Origin: Candidatus Sungbacteria bacterium RIFCSPHIGHO2_01_FULL_50_25
GTDB lineage: Bacteria; Patescibacteriota; Minisyncoccia; Sungbacterales; HO2-52-23
Assembly (NCBI GenBank): GCA_001822215.1
Contig: MHQD01000045.1
Coordinates: forward strand, 1 to 31,088
Direction of reading: 5' to 3'
Length of the DNA: 31,088 bases
Part shown: positions 20,981 to 28,394 of the stretch, piece by piece
How positions within the stretch are numbered: the first letter of the stretch is position 1
Layout: each line of letters begins with the position of its first letter
The notes under the pieces: generated by a model
What the model was told of the DNA's origin: nothing
What the model saw: only the letters and a program-made list of their open reading frames with translations
Database searches by the model: none
Made by a program: the position numbers and the translations under genes

Positions 20981-21445
20981 ATGAAAATACTTATCGCACT
21001 ACTTTCGATTGTCGCCATTCTCGGCCTTATTTTTTTCTTTATGGGTCCGTCATCCAGCGAACCAAGCCCGGTCGCAGGAATCGATATCAACAAAAGCGAC
21101 TTAGATTTTGAAGTTGTGGAATATTTTTCTGATGAACTGCAGAAGAAATTTGTCGCGCACGTTGGCCAGCCGATCGAGGGATTTTCTCCCGACATGTTTT
21201 TGGATATCTTCCCGGGCCTTACCCCAGAGGACTTTGACGGCGTTAAGGCGATTGGCGGGTATTACGAAATCCGGAATAATACCATTGTCTTGACCGAGGA
21301 CCCCGACAGCATAAAAACGTCTGCGGACCACGCAATCACGCCCGAGGGAATGGAAACGCTTCTCGGCGCTCTTTCAAAACGGCTCGGCATCCCGGCGGAA
21401 ACAAAAGGCGATATAGACCGCATCCTTGAGCGCATTGGAAACTGA
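20981..21445 (+). CDS. Membrane-anchored protein of unknown function
   Basis: From the ATG at 20981 the protein is 154 residues: an N-terminal hydrophobic helix (KILIALLSIVAILGLIFFFM) that anchors or exports it, then an acidic, soluble domain. Recognisable stretches include KSDLDFEVVEYFSDELQKKF, PEDFDGVKAIGGYYEIR, IVLTEDPDSIKTSADHAITP and a helical tail LGALSKRLGIPAETKGDID. It has no cysteine, so it is not a lipoprotein. I do not recognise the family; the pattern of a conserved acidic domain outside the membrane suggests a small envelope protein. The frame could be opened at 20912, but that would read through the tRNA-like hairpin, so 20981 is preferred. The 117-bp repeat begins 21 bases after its stop. 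Confidence 0.7.
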   Translation: MKILIALLSIVAILGLIFFFMGPSSSEPSPVAGIDINKSDLDFEVVEYFSDELQKKFVAHVGQPIEGFSPDMFLDIFPGLTPEDFDGVKAIGGYYEIRNNTIVLTEDPDSIKTSADHAITPEGMETLLGALSKRLGIPAETKGDIDRILERIGN

Positions 21446-21465
21446 GATACGCGCGAAAAGCCGTT

Positions 21466-21582
21466 TTGATACATTCGGCGGCGTCCAAACCTCGCCTTTT
21501 GAGGCGAGGGTAAAGGCGCCGCTCAGTATCAACCCTGAGCATACTCCGGCCTTTAGGCCGGAGAGTCGAAGGGTTGATTTTT
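21466..21582. repeat. 117-bp structured dispersed repeat, copy 2 (inverted)
   Basis: This is the reverse complement of 2420-2536 with two mismatches. The three hairpins and the arms AACCC/GGGTT are kept, and the T-run at its right end could terminate the gene ending at 21445. Near-identity over 19 kb of separation implies recent copying, gene conversion or selection on structure. Confidence 0.9.
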
Positions 21583-21638
21583 TACCCCGTTGTGCTACAT
21601 ATTCTGAATGATCTTTCCTTTGGAGAAAGGCGCAACGA

Positions 21639-22004
21639 ATGGGGTTTGAGGCGATAAGCTGTCTCATGGTCCAAAACGTATCGCTCACCAACTCAATGCG
21701 AAACACCCTCATTTTTGGAGCGATTGAACTCTTGAGATACCACGGCGAAAAAGGGAACGGGCGAAAGCGGATCAAAACAGATGATATCGAAGGATTCATT
21801 ACCACGGAGTTCGAGCCCTCATATCTTGGTTCAATCACCGGCATCGTATTCCACGCGGATATCGACACCGAACTCGGAAGGGGAAAAGTGCGGTTCCTCA
21901 TGGATCCCAGGTACGCGGCGCTCGACCCGGAAGACATTCTTCGAAGACCGTGGACTGACGTAACCGAAAATTTCCAAAAAGCCTCACGCGCGCACCTCAA
22001 TTAA
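21639..22004 (+). CDS. Hypothetical protein
   Basis: A 121-residue ORF with no recognised family. The internal ATG at 21666 (MVQNVSLTNSMRN) is an alternative start. The body contains FGAIELLRYHGEKGNGRKR, DDIEGFITTEFEPSYLGS, ITGIVFHADIDTELGRGKVR and a tail RPWTDVTENFQKASRAH, a mix of beta strands and helices without membrane segments. A terminator follows directly (22011-22044), which supports its being transcribed. No clear promoter or Shine-Dalgarno site was found. It lies between the repeat and the pyrE gene. Confidence 0.55.
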   Translation: MGFEAISCLMVQNVSLTNSMRNTLIFGAIELLRYHGEKGNGRKRIKTDDIEGFITTEFEPSYLGSITGIVFHADIDTELGRGKVRFLMDPRYAALDPEDILRRPWTDVTENFQKASRAHLN

Positions 22005-22010
22005 ACAAAA

Positions 22011-22044
22011 GCCACGAGCGCTCGACGCCGTGGCGTTATTTTTT
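22011..22044 (+). terminator. Rho-independent terminator
   Basis: GCCACG and CGTGGC form a stem over an AGCGCT-containing loop and are followed by GTTATTTTTTC. It lies six bases after the stop codon of the upstream ORF and faces the end of pyrE on the other strand. Confidence 0.75.
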
Positions 22045-22056
22045 CACGCATTGCGG

Positions 22057-22692
22057 TCAGGCAGCGGATTCTTCCGCAAGAATCCGCCTCACCTCGCAAA
22101 GCGTCATGCCCGCCCACACATGTAAATCAATACCCTCTGCGGCAAATTTCTCCCTCCAGCCCTCTTCGCGGTCTACAAGAACAACGAGCGCTTTGACGCG
22201 AAGTCCGGCCCGGACGCACTCGCGATAGGGCTCAATCTTCGATGCGCCGTCAGTCACGACATCGTCAAGGATTGCAACCTCCTCTCCGGATTTCGCTTCT
22301 CCGATTACGCGCGGCTTTGACACGCGCCCCGGCTTTGCTTCCTTTCGAACCGTGATATAGGGGAGCCCGGTTTCGGTCGCCAAGAGACCCGCAAAACAAC
22401 TGACGGAATCGGGAATTTCGACAAACCTCTGGATACCGAGGTGCATCAACGGATGTATGAAAAGCCCTGCGATACGCTTGATCGCTTCAGGATTATTCCT
22501 GGCATCACGAAGATTGATATAAATATCCGTCGTCCTGCCTGATTTAAGCACTAAATCATGCGCCTTTGAAAATCGAAGCAAGCCATAGTGAACGAGCATT
22601 CGCACAACCTCTCTCTGCTTTGCAGAATCAAGCCACGGCAAAAGCGGTATCCCGTGCATAGCACAACCCCCAAAGGTTCCATCTCTACTCAT
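22057..22692 (-). CDS. pyrE: Orotate phosphoribosyltransferase
   Basis: This enzyme makes orotidine 5'-phosphate from orotate and PRPP in pyrimidine synthesis. The PRPP-binding signature VAILDDVVTDGASK (about residues 138-151) fits the family's hhhhDDhhTxG pattern, and the substrate region LVLKSGRTTDIYINLRDARN near residue 50 resembles the KSGRxSxxYhN motif of OPRTases. The catalytic loop region ITVRKEAKPGRVSKP is present. Start uncertain: the ATG at 22692 lies only a few bases after a TATAGT, whereas the ATG at 22659 is preceded by GGGGG at a good distance; the latter gives 200 residues. Other pyrimidine genes are absent here, so whether the full pathway exists is unknown. Confidence 0.85.
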   Translation of the reverse strand: MSRDGTFGGCAMHGIPLLPWLDSAKQREVVRMLVHYGLLRFSKAHDLVLKSGRTTDIYINLRDARNNPEAIKRIAGLFIHPLMHLGIQRFVEIPDSVSCFAGLLATETGLPYITVRKEAKPGRVSKPRVIGEAKSGEEVAILDDVVTDGASKIEPYRECVRAGLRVKALVVLVDREEGWREKFAAEGIDLHVWAGMTLCEVRRILAEESAA

Positions 22693-22705
22693 AGAATACT
22701 ATAAT
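22693..22705. promoter_or_regulatory. Overlapping divergent -10 boxes between pyrE and the VTT gene
   Basis: On the plus strand TATAAT (22700-22705) and on the minus strand TATAGT (22703-22698) overlap. The two genes must share this very small control region. The plus-strand box overlaps the first possible ATG of the VTT gene, which is why I start that gene at 22722. Confidence 0.6.
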
Positions 22706-22721
22706 GGAAATAGCAAGACGC

Positions 22722-23294
22722 ATGACTTCATTTCTCCGGCGGCATCGCCATTTTTTTTCAACCGCAGTCTTTCTCGCCGCGATAATCGGCATTCTTTTTT
22801 ACGTCGAACCAATTAAAATTATCGCGGCAATCGGTGTAAAAAATATGTACGTCGCGGTATTCCTTTTTGCAATCGTAGGCGGCGTATCGGCGTTTACCGC
22901 AACAAGTTTTTACGCCTCACTTTTCGCCTTTGCGCTCGGCGGGGGAGACCCGCTTTTCTTGGCGATTTTTTCCGCGCCGGGCGTATTGATAGGAGACTAC
23001 CTCTTCTGGTATCTGGGACACAAAGGAAAACCGATCGTAAAACCTGCGATTGAGCACATTCTTGAACGCACATCCCGCTGGCTATCCGCAAAACCAGCGT
23101 GGTTTATCCCGGCGGCCGCGTATGTCTATACCGGATTTGTGCCGCTTCCCGGCGAGTTTCTCATGGTGACACTTGCGCTCATCGGAATCTCGTTTAAACG
23201 GATTTTCATCCCGACCCTTTTCGGGAATTTTACCCTTGCCTTCATCGTCTCCTCATCCGCTTCCTATGGAATTTCCATCTTTGGCTTCCTGTGA
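22722..23294 (+). CDS. VTT/DedA-like membrane protein
   Basis: This 190-residue integral membrane protein has about five hydrophobic segments. A Gly-rich re-entrant-like stretch (VGGVSAFTATSFYASLFAFA) is followed by VLIGDYLFWYLGHKGKP, and later YVYTGFVPLPGEFLMVTLAL, IGISFKRIFIPTLFGNFTLA, which matches the second half of the DedA/VTT fold with its conserved Pro-Gly-Glu. The call is weaker than for the other two DedA genes because the first motif is not typical. A start at 22704 would overlap a -10 box, so 22722 is used. mltG begins 22 bases later with its own TGTGATACT element. Confidence 0.65.
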   Translation: MTSFLRRHRHFFSTAVFLAAIIGILFYVEPIKIIAAIGVKNMYVAVFLFAIVGGVSAFTATSFYASLFAFALGGGDPLFLAIFSAPGVLIGDYLFWYLGHKGKPIVKPAIEHILERTSRWLSAKPAWFIPAAAYVYTGFVPLPGEFLMVTLALIGISFKRIFIPTLFGNFTLAFIVSSSASYGISIFGFL

Positions 23295-23298
23295 TACT
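23290..23298 (+). promoter_or_regulatory. Extended -10 box upstream of mltG
   Basis: TGTGATACT overlaps the end of the upstream gene and lies 17 bases before the mltG ATG. The same nine bases occur before gatB at 7590-7598, so it is probably an extended -10 element. Confidence 0.5.
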
Positions 23299-23315
23299 AT
23301 GACGGAAAAAACGAT

Positions 23316-24329
23316 ATGAAACGATTCGCACCGCAATTTTCTCAAAAAAATATGATGATTGTCCGGACGATTTCCTACGGCGCGCTTGGCATTACTCTCA
23401 TCGCCCTCTTTTTCGTATACGCCGCGCTTTTCGGGCCCGCTGACCCGAACGCCGAGCCGGAGCAATTCGTCATTCCGCTTGACGCAAAAAACGAAGAGAT
23501 AGCAACACGGCTCAAAGAAGAGGGCTTTATCAAGAGTGAGCGAATGCTTGCATTCGCACTCGGCTGGAAGCTGCCTCAAAACACAATAGAGCCGGGCGGC
23601 TATACAATTTCAAAATCCATGACGCCGTGGGAGCTCGCCTCTGTTTTTTCCCTTGGATCCTATCTCAAATGGGTCGTGATCCGCGAAGGCACCAGAAAAG
23701 AGGAGATCGCGGAAATCCTCCAAGAGAAACTCAACTGGTCGAACGAAGAAAAAGAAAACTGGATCAGCACCCACACGGCGGAGCGTCCGGCCTATGTTGA
23801 GGGCGTATACTTTCCTGATACCTACCTCATTCCGAAAGACGAAACCCCGGCTGAGGTCGCGCGCAGGCTCCAATCGAAATTCGACGAAAAATTTGCGCCA
23901 TTTGCAAAAGAAGCGCTCAAACAAAACGTCCGCTGGACAACCGCGCTTAAAATTGCTTCTTTAATCCAGCGCGAAGCCGCGGGAAAAGCGGACATGCCAT
24001 TGATTGCAGGAATTCTTTGGAACCGCCTTCTCGATGATATGAAACTCGAGGTTGACGCAACGATCCAATACGCGCGCGGCAAAACATCGAAAGGGTGGTG
24101 GACGCCGATAACGCCCGAGGACAAAAAAATCGATTCGCCCTTTAATACGTATAAATACAAGGGCCTCCCGCCGCATCCAATCGCAAACCCGGGGATAAAC
24201 GCGATTACCGCCGCTCTCTACCCGAAAAATACGAAATGCTTTTTCTATATTCATGACAACAGGGGAAATATCCACTGCGCCCAAACCTACAAAGACCATC
24301 TGCGGAATATAAACACCTATCTGAAATAG
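23316..24329 (+). CDS. mltG: Endolytic murein transglycosylase MltG
   Basis: MltG cuts nascent glycan strands and sets their length. The 337-residue protein has an N-terminal anchor (about 15-38, IVRTISYGALGITLIALFFV), a LysM-like segment (about 50-90, FVIPLDAKNEEIATRLKEEG), the GVYFPDTYLIPK motif, the catalytic region LKIASLIQREAAGKADMPLI, then AGILWNRLLDDMKLEVDATI and the signature SPFNTYKYKGLPPHPIANPG. The residue corresponding to the first Glu of the common ASIxEKE string is Gln here (ASLIQRE), but the second Glu is kept; this seems common in related genomes and I do not read it as inactivation. It is followed by a terminator at 24492. Confidence 0.95.
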   Translation: MKRFAPQFSQKNMMIVRTISYGALGITLIALFFVYAALFGPADPNAEPEQFVIPLDAKNEEIATRLKEEGFIKSERMLAFALGWKLPQNTIEPGGYTISKSMTPWELASVFSLGSYLKWVVIREGTRKEEIAEILQEKLNWSNEEKENWISTHTAERPAYVEGVYFPDTYLIPKDETPAEVARRLQSKFDEKFAPFAKEALKQNVRWTTALKIASLIQREAAGKADMPLIAGILWNRLLDDMKLEVDATIQYARGKTSKGWWTPITPEDKKIDSPFNTYKYKGLPPHPIANPGINAITAALYPKNTKCFFYIHDNRGNIHCAQTYKDHLRNINTYLK

Positions 24330-24368
24330 ATTGACGAGGGAGAAAAAACATGGTAGACTGTAAAAATA

Positions 24369-24490
24369 CCTCGACAAGCTCGGCACAAGCAAACTCGTAT
24401 TGATAGTCCTAGGTAATATAATCCTTAGTGAAGTTTTCTTGTCCTGAGCCATTCGGCACTGAGCTCATGGCCGAAGTGCTTGCCGAAGGA
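24369..24490. repeat. Cluster of TGAGC...GCCGAA palindromic repeats
   Basis: Three members of one repeat family lie in the mltG-typA gap. CCTCGACAAGCTCGG stands at 24369-24383. An outer pair TCCTGAGC...GCCGAAGGA spans about 24434-24490, and nested in it GCACTGAGC...GCCGAAGTGC spans about 24449-24475. In each case the outer bases are complementary although they differ between copies. Confidence 0.75.
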
Positions 24491-24491
24491 T

Positions 24492-24515
24492 GCCTGATGG
24501 TGCAGGCGTTTTTTT
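24492..24515 (+). terminator. mltG terminator
   Basis: GCCTG and CAGGC form a short stem with an ATGGTG loop, followed by GTTTTTTT. It lies about 160 bases after the mltG stop and immediately after the repeat cluster. Confidence 0.65.
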
Positions 24516-24519
24516 ATGG

Positions 24520-24533
24520 ATCCCGTTAGAAAT
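24520..24533. repeat. ATCCCGTTAGAAAT motif
   Basis: This 14-bp word recurs at 29706-29719 and inverted at 29812-29825. Here it stands alone, about 75 bases before typA. The rest of the gap up to 24607 is AT-rich and shows no clear promoter. Confidence 0.7.
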
Positions 24534-24607
24534 TAATTCTTTCGGAGTACAAAAATAATTATTTTTCCTACTGAAATCTGGATTAAAAAGCCCGGACTTC
24601 TCACAGA

Positions 24608-26407
24608 ATGGAAATCAGAAACATTGCAATCATTGCCCATGTAGATCATGGAAAAACCACGCTTACCGATGCCCTCTTGCGCCAAACCGGAGTAGGCGAA
24701 GAAGGGGTCTCCATGGATTCAAATACGCTTGAACTTGAGCGCGGTATTACGATTTACTCAAAAAACGCGGCAATTTTCTACCCCTCGGCAAGCTCGGGGC
24801 GTCCCGTAACGAAAATAAATATCGTGGACACACCCGGACACGCGGATTTCGGCTCTGAAGTCGAGCGGGTGCTGCGCGCAATCGACTCTGTGCTTCTTGT
24901 GGTGGACGCCCAAGAAGGCCCGATGCCGCAGACGCGATTCGTTCTTAAAAAGTCGCTTGAGCTCGGTCTCAAACCCATTGTTGTGATAAATAAAATCGAC
25001 AAGAACGCGGCAAACCCGGCAAAATGCGAAGAAGAAGTGCTCGAACTTTTCTTGGAGCTTGGCGCATCTGACGAGCAGGCAAATTTCCCCATAGTGTATG
25101 CTGTCGGACGCGAAGGAGTCGCAAAGCGCCGCCTTACGGATGAATCAAAAGATCTTACGCCGCTTCTTGATGTGGTGATCGAGCATGTCCCGCCTGCGTC
25201 CGGAAACGACGAAGTTCCGCTTCGCGCACAGCCATTTAATCTCGGATACGACAATTTTTTGGGGCGGCTCGCAGTCGCACGAATATACGAAGGCATTTTG
25301 AAAACAAATGAATCCGTCGTAGTGAAAAAACCATCGGGAGAAGCACGCTCCGGAAAAATTACGAAAATTTTTACCTTCAAAGGACTTCAAAAAATCGAAT
25401 CAACTGAGGCGCGCGCGGGCGACATCGCGCTTATCGCCGGGCTTCCTGATATTGATATCGGCGAGACAATAACGTCTGACGCCGACGCATTGCCGCTTCC
25501 GGCTATCGGAGTTGACGAGCCGACAATCGCGCTCAATTTCTTGGTGAACAACTCGCCATTTGCGGGACGCGAAGGAAAATTTGTGACGTCGCGCCAAATC
25601 AGGGAGCGCTTGGAACGCGAGCTTGAGGTGAACGTCGGGCTTCGCGTTGAATTCTCTTCCGGAGAAAATTCACGGGTATTCGGCAGGGGAGAGCTTCATA
25701 TTTCGATACTTCTGGAAAATATGCGCCGCGAAGGATACGAGCTTCAGGTCTCCCAGCCGCAGGTCATCATCCGAGAGGAACATGGGGAAAAACAAGAACC
25801 GTTTGAAGAAGTGATAGTGGACGCGCCAAAAGAATACCAGGGCACCATCATCGAACGCTTAGGCACGCGGGGATTTATTCTCCAAAGCATGCACGCGCAT
25901 CTTGAAACAGTGCGCATGCTGTTTGAGGGGCCGACGCGAGGACTCCTCGGATACCGAAGCCAATTTGTCATTGATACGAAAGGAGAGGGAATCATGTCTT
26001 CGCGCGTCTTGGGATTTCGCGCGTTTGCGGGAGATATTGAAAAACGCCAAACCGGCTCCATGATCTCCATGGCGTCGGGAAAAGCGCTCGGATACTCTTT
26101 ATGGAATCTCCAAGAGCGCGGAATGCTCTATGTGGGACCCGGAATCGACGTCTATGAAGGAATGGTGATTGGGAATACGTCGAAGGGCGAAGAAATGATG
26201 GTAAATCCGACAAAGGGGAAACAGCTCACAAACGTCCGCGCCGCGGCTTCAGACGAAGCAATTGATCTTGTGCCTGCCTACGAGCTTACGATTGAGCGCG
26301 GGCTTGAAGTCATGGCAGAAGACGAATTCCTGGAAATTACCCCCAAAAGCGTGCGGCTTCGAAAGCAATTTCTCACGGAAAACGAAAGAAAGCGAGCAAA
26401 AAGATAG
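24608..26407 (+). CDS. typA: Translational GTPase TypA (BipA)
   Basis: TypA/BipA is a ribosome-associated GTPase that aids 50S assembly and stress adaptation. The 599-residue protein has AHVDHGKTT at 10-18, ERGIT, DTPGHADF, NKID and the TypA C-terminal landmarks (RGELHISILLENMRREGYEL, then TRGLLGYRSQFVIDTKGEG). Between strand KNAAIFY and INIVDTPG the usual short loop is replaced by PSASSGRPVTK. The DNA behind it, CCCCTCGGCAAGCTCGGGG at 24781-24799, is a member of the palindromic repeat family seen in the intergenic regions, so a repeat appears to have been absorbed in frame. Length otherwise normal (~605). Confidence 0.97.
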   Translation: MEIRNIAIIAHVDHGKTTLTDALLRQTGVGEEGVSMDSNTLELERGITIYSKNAAIFYPSASSGRPVTKINIVDTPGHADFGSEVERVLRAIDSVLLVVDAQEGPMPQTRFVLKKSLELGLKPIVVINKIDKNAANPAKCEEEVLELFLELGASDEQANFPIVYAVGREGVAKRRLTDESKDLTPLLDVVIEHVPPASGNDEVPLRAQPFNLGYDNFLGRLAVARIYEGILKTNESVVVKKPSGEARSGKITKIFTFKGLQKIESTEARAGDIALIAGLPDIDIGETITSDADALPLPAIGVDEPTIALNFLVNNSPFAGREGKFVTSRQIRERLERELEVNVGLRVEFSSGENSRVFGRGELHISILLENMRREGYELQVSQPQVIIREEHGEKQEPFEEVIVDAPKEYQGTIIERLGTRGFILQSMHAHLETVRMLFEGPTRGLLGYRSQFVIDTKGEGIMSSRVLGFRAFAGDIEKRQTGSMISMASGKALGYSLWNLQERGMLYVGPGIDVYEGMVIGNTSKGEEMMVNPTKGKQLTNVRAAASDEAIDLVPAYELTIERGLEVMAEDEFLEITPKSVRLRKQFLTENERKRAKR

Positions 26408-26473
26408 AAAAACATTCCTTTTTTCTAGAAGGAGGGGGTGTTTTTGTTTCCTGACTTTACTATACTGAATTGT

Positions 26474-27049
26474 ATGGGCTTCCTTTCCCGTTTCCAAACA
26501 AAGCACTATATTCTCTTTTCAATCATTCTTCTCTGTGTTTTCGCGCTCACGCTCTACTTGATGGGACAAATTCTCATTTGCAAGTGCGGGTATATAAAAC
26601 TCTGGCACGGCATAACGTTTAGCTCGGAAAATTCCCAGCATATTTCCGATTGGTACACGTTTTCCCATGTGATCCACGGATTCGCGTTTTATGGGCTTTT
26701 GTGGCTCATCGGGCGCAGGTGGCCTTTCGAGCTCCGGCTTCTCTTGGCGCTTTTTGCCGAAACGTCATGGGAAATATTTGAAAACACGGATTTTATCATA
26801 AATCGCTACCGCGAAGTTACGATTTCCCTTGATTATTACGGGGACTCAATTCTCAATTCCGTATTCGATGTTCTCTTCATGGTCCTCGGATTTTTCCTTG
26901 CGCGGCGCCTGCCAATCTGGGCGACAATACTTCTCGTAATCGCAATGGAACTATTTGTCGGCTTTTGGATCCGTGACAACCTCACCTTGAATATCATCAT
27001 GCTCATCTACCCGATGGATTTCATACTCAAATGGCAGGCAGGGGGATAA
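26474..27049 (+). CDS. DUF2585 (UPF0314) integral membrane protein
   Basis: Matches the UPF0314/DUF2585 family, which I know mainly from alphaproteobacteria: GQILICKCGYIKLWHG, SSENSQHISDWYTFSHVIHG, the segment ALFAETSWEIFENTDFIINR, YREVTISLDYYGDSILNSV, RRLPIWATILLVIAMELFVG and WIRDNLTLNIIMLIYPMDF. About five transmembrane helices; conserved His, Trp and Glu residues sit at helix ends. Function unknown. I start at 26474, where TATACT lies seven bases upstream (probably leaderless) and the sequence MGFLSRF fits a membrane protein start; a GTG at 26438 would give a longer product. Its TAA overlaps the ATG of the glycosylase gene. Confidence 0.88.
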   Translation: MGFLSRFQTKHYILFSIILLCVFALTLYLMGQILICKCGYIKLWHGITFSSENSQHISDWYTFSHVIHGFAFYGLLWLIGRRWPFELRLLLALFAETSWEIFENTDFIINRYREVTISLDYYGDSILNSVFDVLFMVLGFFLARRLPIWATILLVIAMELFVGFWIRDNLTLNIIMLIYPMDFILKWQAGG

Positions 27050-27684
27050 TGAACACCTTAAGCGCACTCCAATATCTGGCGAGAAAAGACCCTGTTCTCA
27101 AGGGCATCATGAAAAAAGCGAGTGCCCTACGCCTCGAGCCGGACACGAAGCGCTCAATTTTTGAAGCGCTTGTACGCGCAATCGCGCACCAGCAGCTCCA
27201 CGGCCGCGCGGCTCGGCAAATCCTTTCGCGTTTCCTCGCTCTTTTCCCGGAAACCAAAAAATTTCCAAAGCCCGCCATGGTCCTCCGAATACCGGCAAAA
27301 AAACTTCGCGCAGTCGGATTTTCTCGTGCAAAAGTAAAAGCGATCCGTGATATTGCGGCGCGTGCAGCGAAAGGAAAAATACCAACGAAAAAAGAAACAA
27401 CGCAAATGTCTGACGAAGAAGTTATTGCCGCACTCCTGCCTTTACGCGGAGTCGGGCGCTGGACCGCGGAGATGATTTTGATTTTTACGCTCGGCCGCAC
27501 CGATGTCCTGCCGGTTGACGACTTTGGCATTCGCGAAGGGTTTCGCATTGCATACAAAAAGCGCACCCAACCAAAACCCAAAGCGCTCGCGGCCTACGGC
27601 GCACGCTGGGCGCCGTGGCGCTCAATCGCAAGCTTGTATCTGTGGCGCGTTGCAGATAAAACAAAAAGAGCCCGTCCTTCTTGA
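27049..27684 (+). CDS. DNA-3-methyladenine glycosylase, AlkA/HhH-GPD type
   Basis: This 211-residue enzyme removes alkylated bases in base-excision repair. It contains the helical HhH-GPD fold: FEALVRAIAHQQLHGRAARQ near the start, the helix-hairpin-helix LLPLRGVGRWTAEMIL and the catalytic Asp in VLPVDDFGIREG, followed by RWAPWRSIASLYLWR, which is very typical of the AlkA/Mag1 group. It lacks the N-terminal TBP-like domain of E. coli AlkA, as in the yeast Mag1-like short forms. The ATG overlaps the stop codon of the DUF2585 gene (TAATG), so translation is coupled. Confidence 0.93.
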   Translation: MNTLSALQYLARKDPVLKGIMKKASALRLEPDTKRSIFEALVRAIAHQQLHGRAARQILSRFLALFPETKKFPKPAMVLRIPAKKLRAVGFSRAKVKAIRDIAARAAKGKIPTKKETTQMSDEEVIAALLPLRGVGRWTAEMILIFTLGRTDVLPVDDFGIREGFRIAYKKRTQPKPKALAAYGARWAPWRSIASLYLWRVADKTKRARPS

Positions 27685-27699
27685 ACAAAAAACTGGCTC
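27662..27699 (-). terminator. Possible terminator for the leftward ORF at 27718
   Basis: On the minus strand GAGCC and GGCTC pair across a 22-base loop and are followed by TTTTTGTTTT. The loop is long, so it is a weak call, but the U-tract is good. Confidence 0.45.
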
Positions 27700-27717
27700 G
27701 GATTTGGAGGAAGCGCA

Positions 27718-28197
27718 TCACGCATCCCCCCACATAGCTTCGCAATGAAGGCGCCAGAGCTCCTGCTCTTTCCTGATATCTGCGAGCGTCATGCCAATGG
27801 TTTGGACCTCGAATGTCACGGATGCTCGCAACGAGAATCGCCGCAGTTCCCGTTCATATCGGTGTGCTAGTGAACGGACTTTCTCGACGAATGACGGCGG
27901 AAAGAAATCGATTTTGCCCGTCTCGACCAAGCGAGTAAGAACCCACTTGTGGCGCGCATAGGGAAGAATCGCGATGAGCCGCCAGTGGTGATAATAGCCA
28001 CTACTTTGATCGTTAAGGTCCGCCCTCCCCTCAAGCCCATACTCCTGGACCAGCTCAAGGAATGCTTCCTCGACAGATTTGCCTCTCTCGGCACGAGCCA
28101 CCGACGGATCGTGAATGAAGTACTCGAGCGGCGTGACTCGGCGCCCATGTGCAAACCGACGCGAAAAAACCTCCCTCACCGCGTCTAAAAGAACCAT
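27718..28197 (-). CDS. Unknown soluble protein
   Basis: A 159-residue, mostly helical protein with no recognised domain. Notable segments are LDAVREVFSRRFAHGRRVTP, SVEEAFLELVQEYGLEGRA, a His/Tyr-rich stretch DQSSGYYHHWRLIAILPYAR and a C-terminal RRFSLRASVTFEVQTIGMTL. No signal peptide or membrane helix. A good AAAGGAG site stands about ten bases before the ATG, unlike the leaderless core genes and like the accessory genes near 3 kb, so it may also be acquired. Upstream, 28198-28394 holds no gene; a TACTATAAT at about 28313 reads toward the end of the malic enzyme gene and could be chance. Confidence 0.6.
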   Translation of the reverse strand: MVLLDAVREVFSRRFAHGRRVTPLEYFIHDPSVARAERGKSVEEAFLELVQEYGLEGRADLNDQSSGYYHHWRLIAILPYARHKWVLTRLVETGKIDFFPPSFVEKVRSLAHRYERELRRFSLRASVTFEVQTIGMTLADIRKEQELWRLHCEAMWGDA

Positions 28198-28394
28198 GAG
28201 ATGAACTCCTTTATTCGTCTTTACTACTTAACATCGAACTCTCCTCTTAGTCAATACCTCGATCGCCGCTATCCGCGACATTTGATCAACCCTCGCAAGA
28301 AAAGAGCATTCTACTATAATAGCTCGGCAACCATCCTCGAACGAAACGCACGGAGCGGACGCGGGCGCATCGAATGAGCGTCTCGGGCGATCGA

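Noticed and set aside
23946..23990. Loss of the MltG catalytic residue (Gln in ASLIQRE)
   Set aside because: The second Glu of the motif is kept and all other signatures are intact; I cannot show that the changed residue is the catalytic one.
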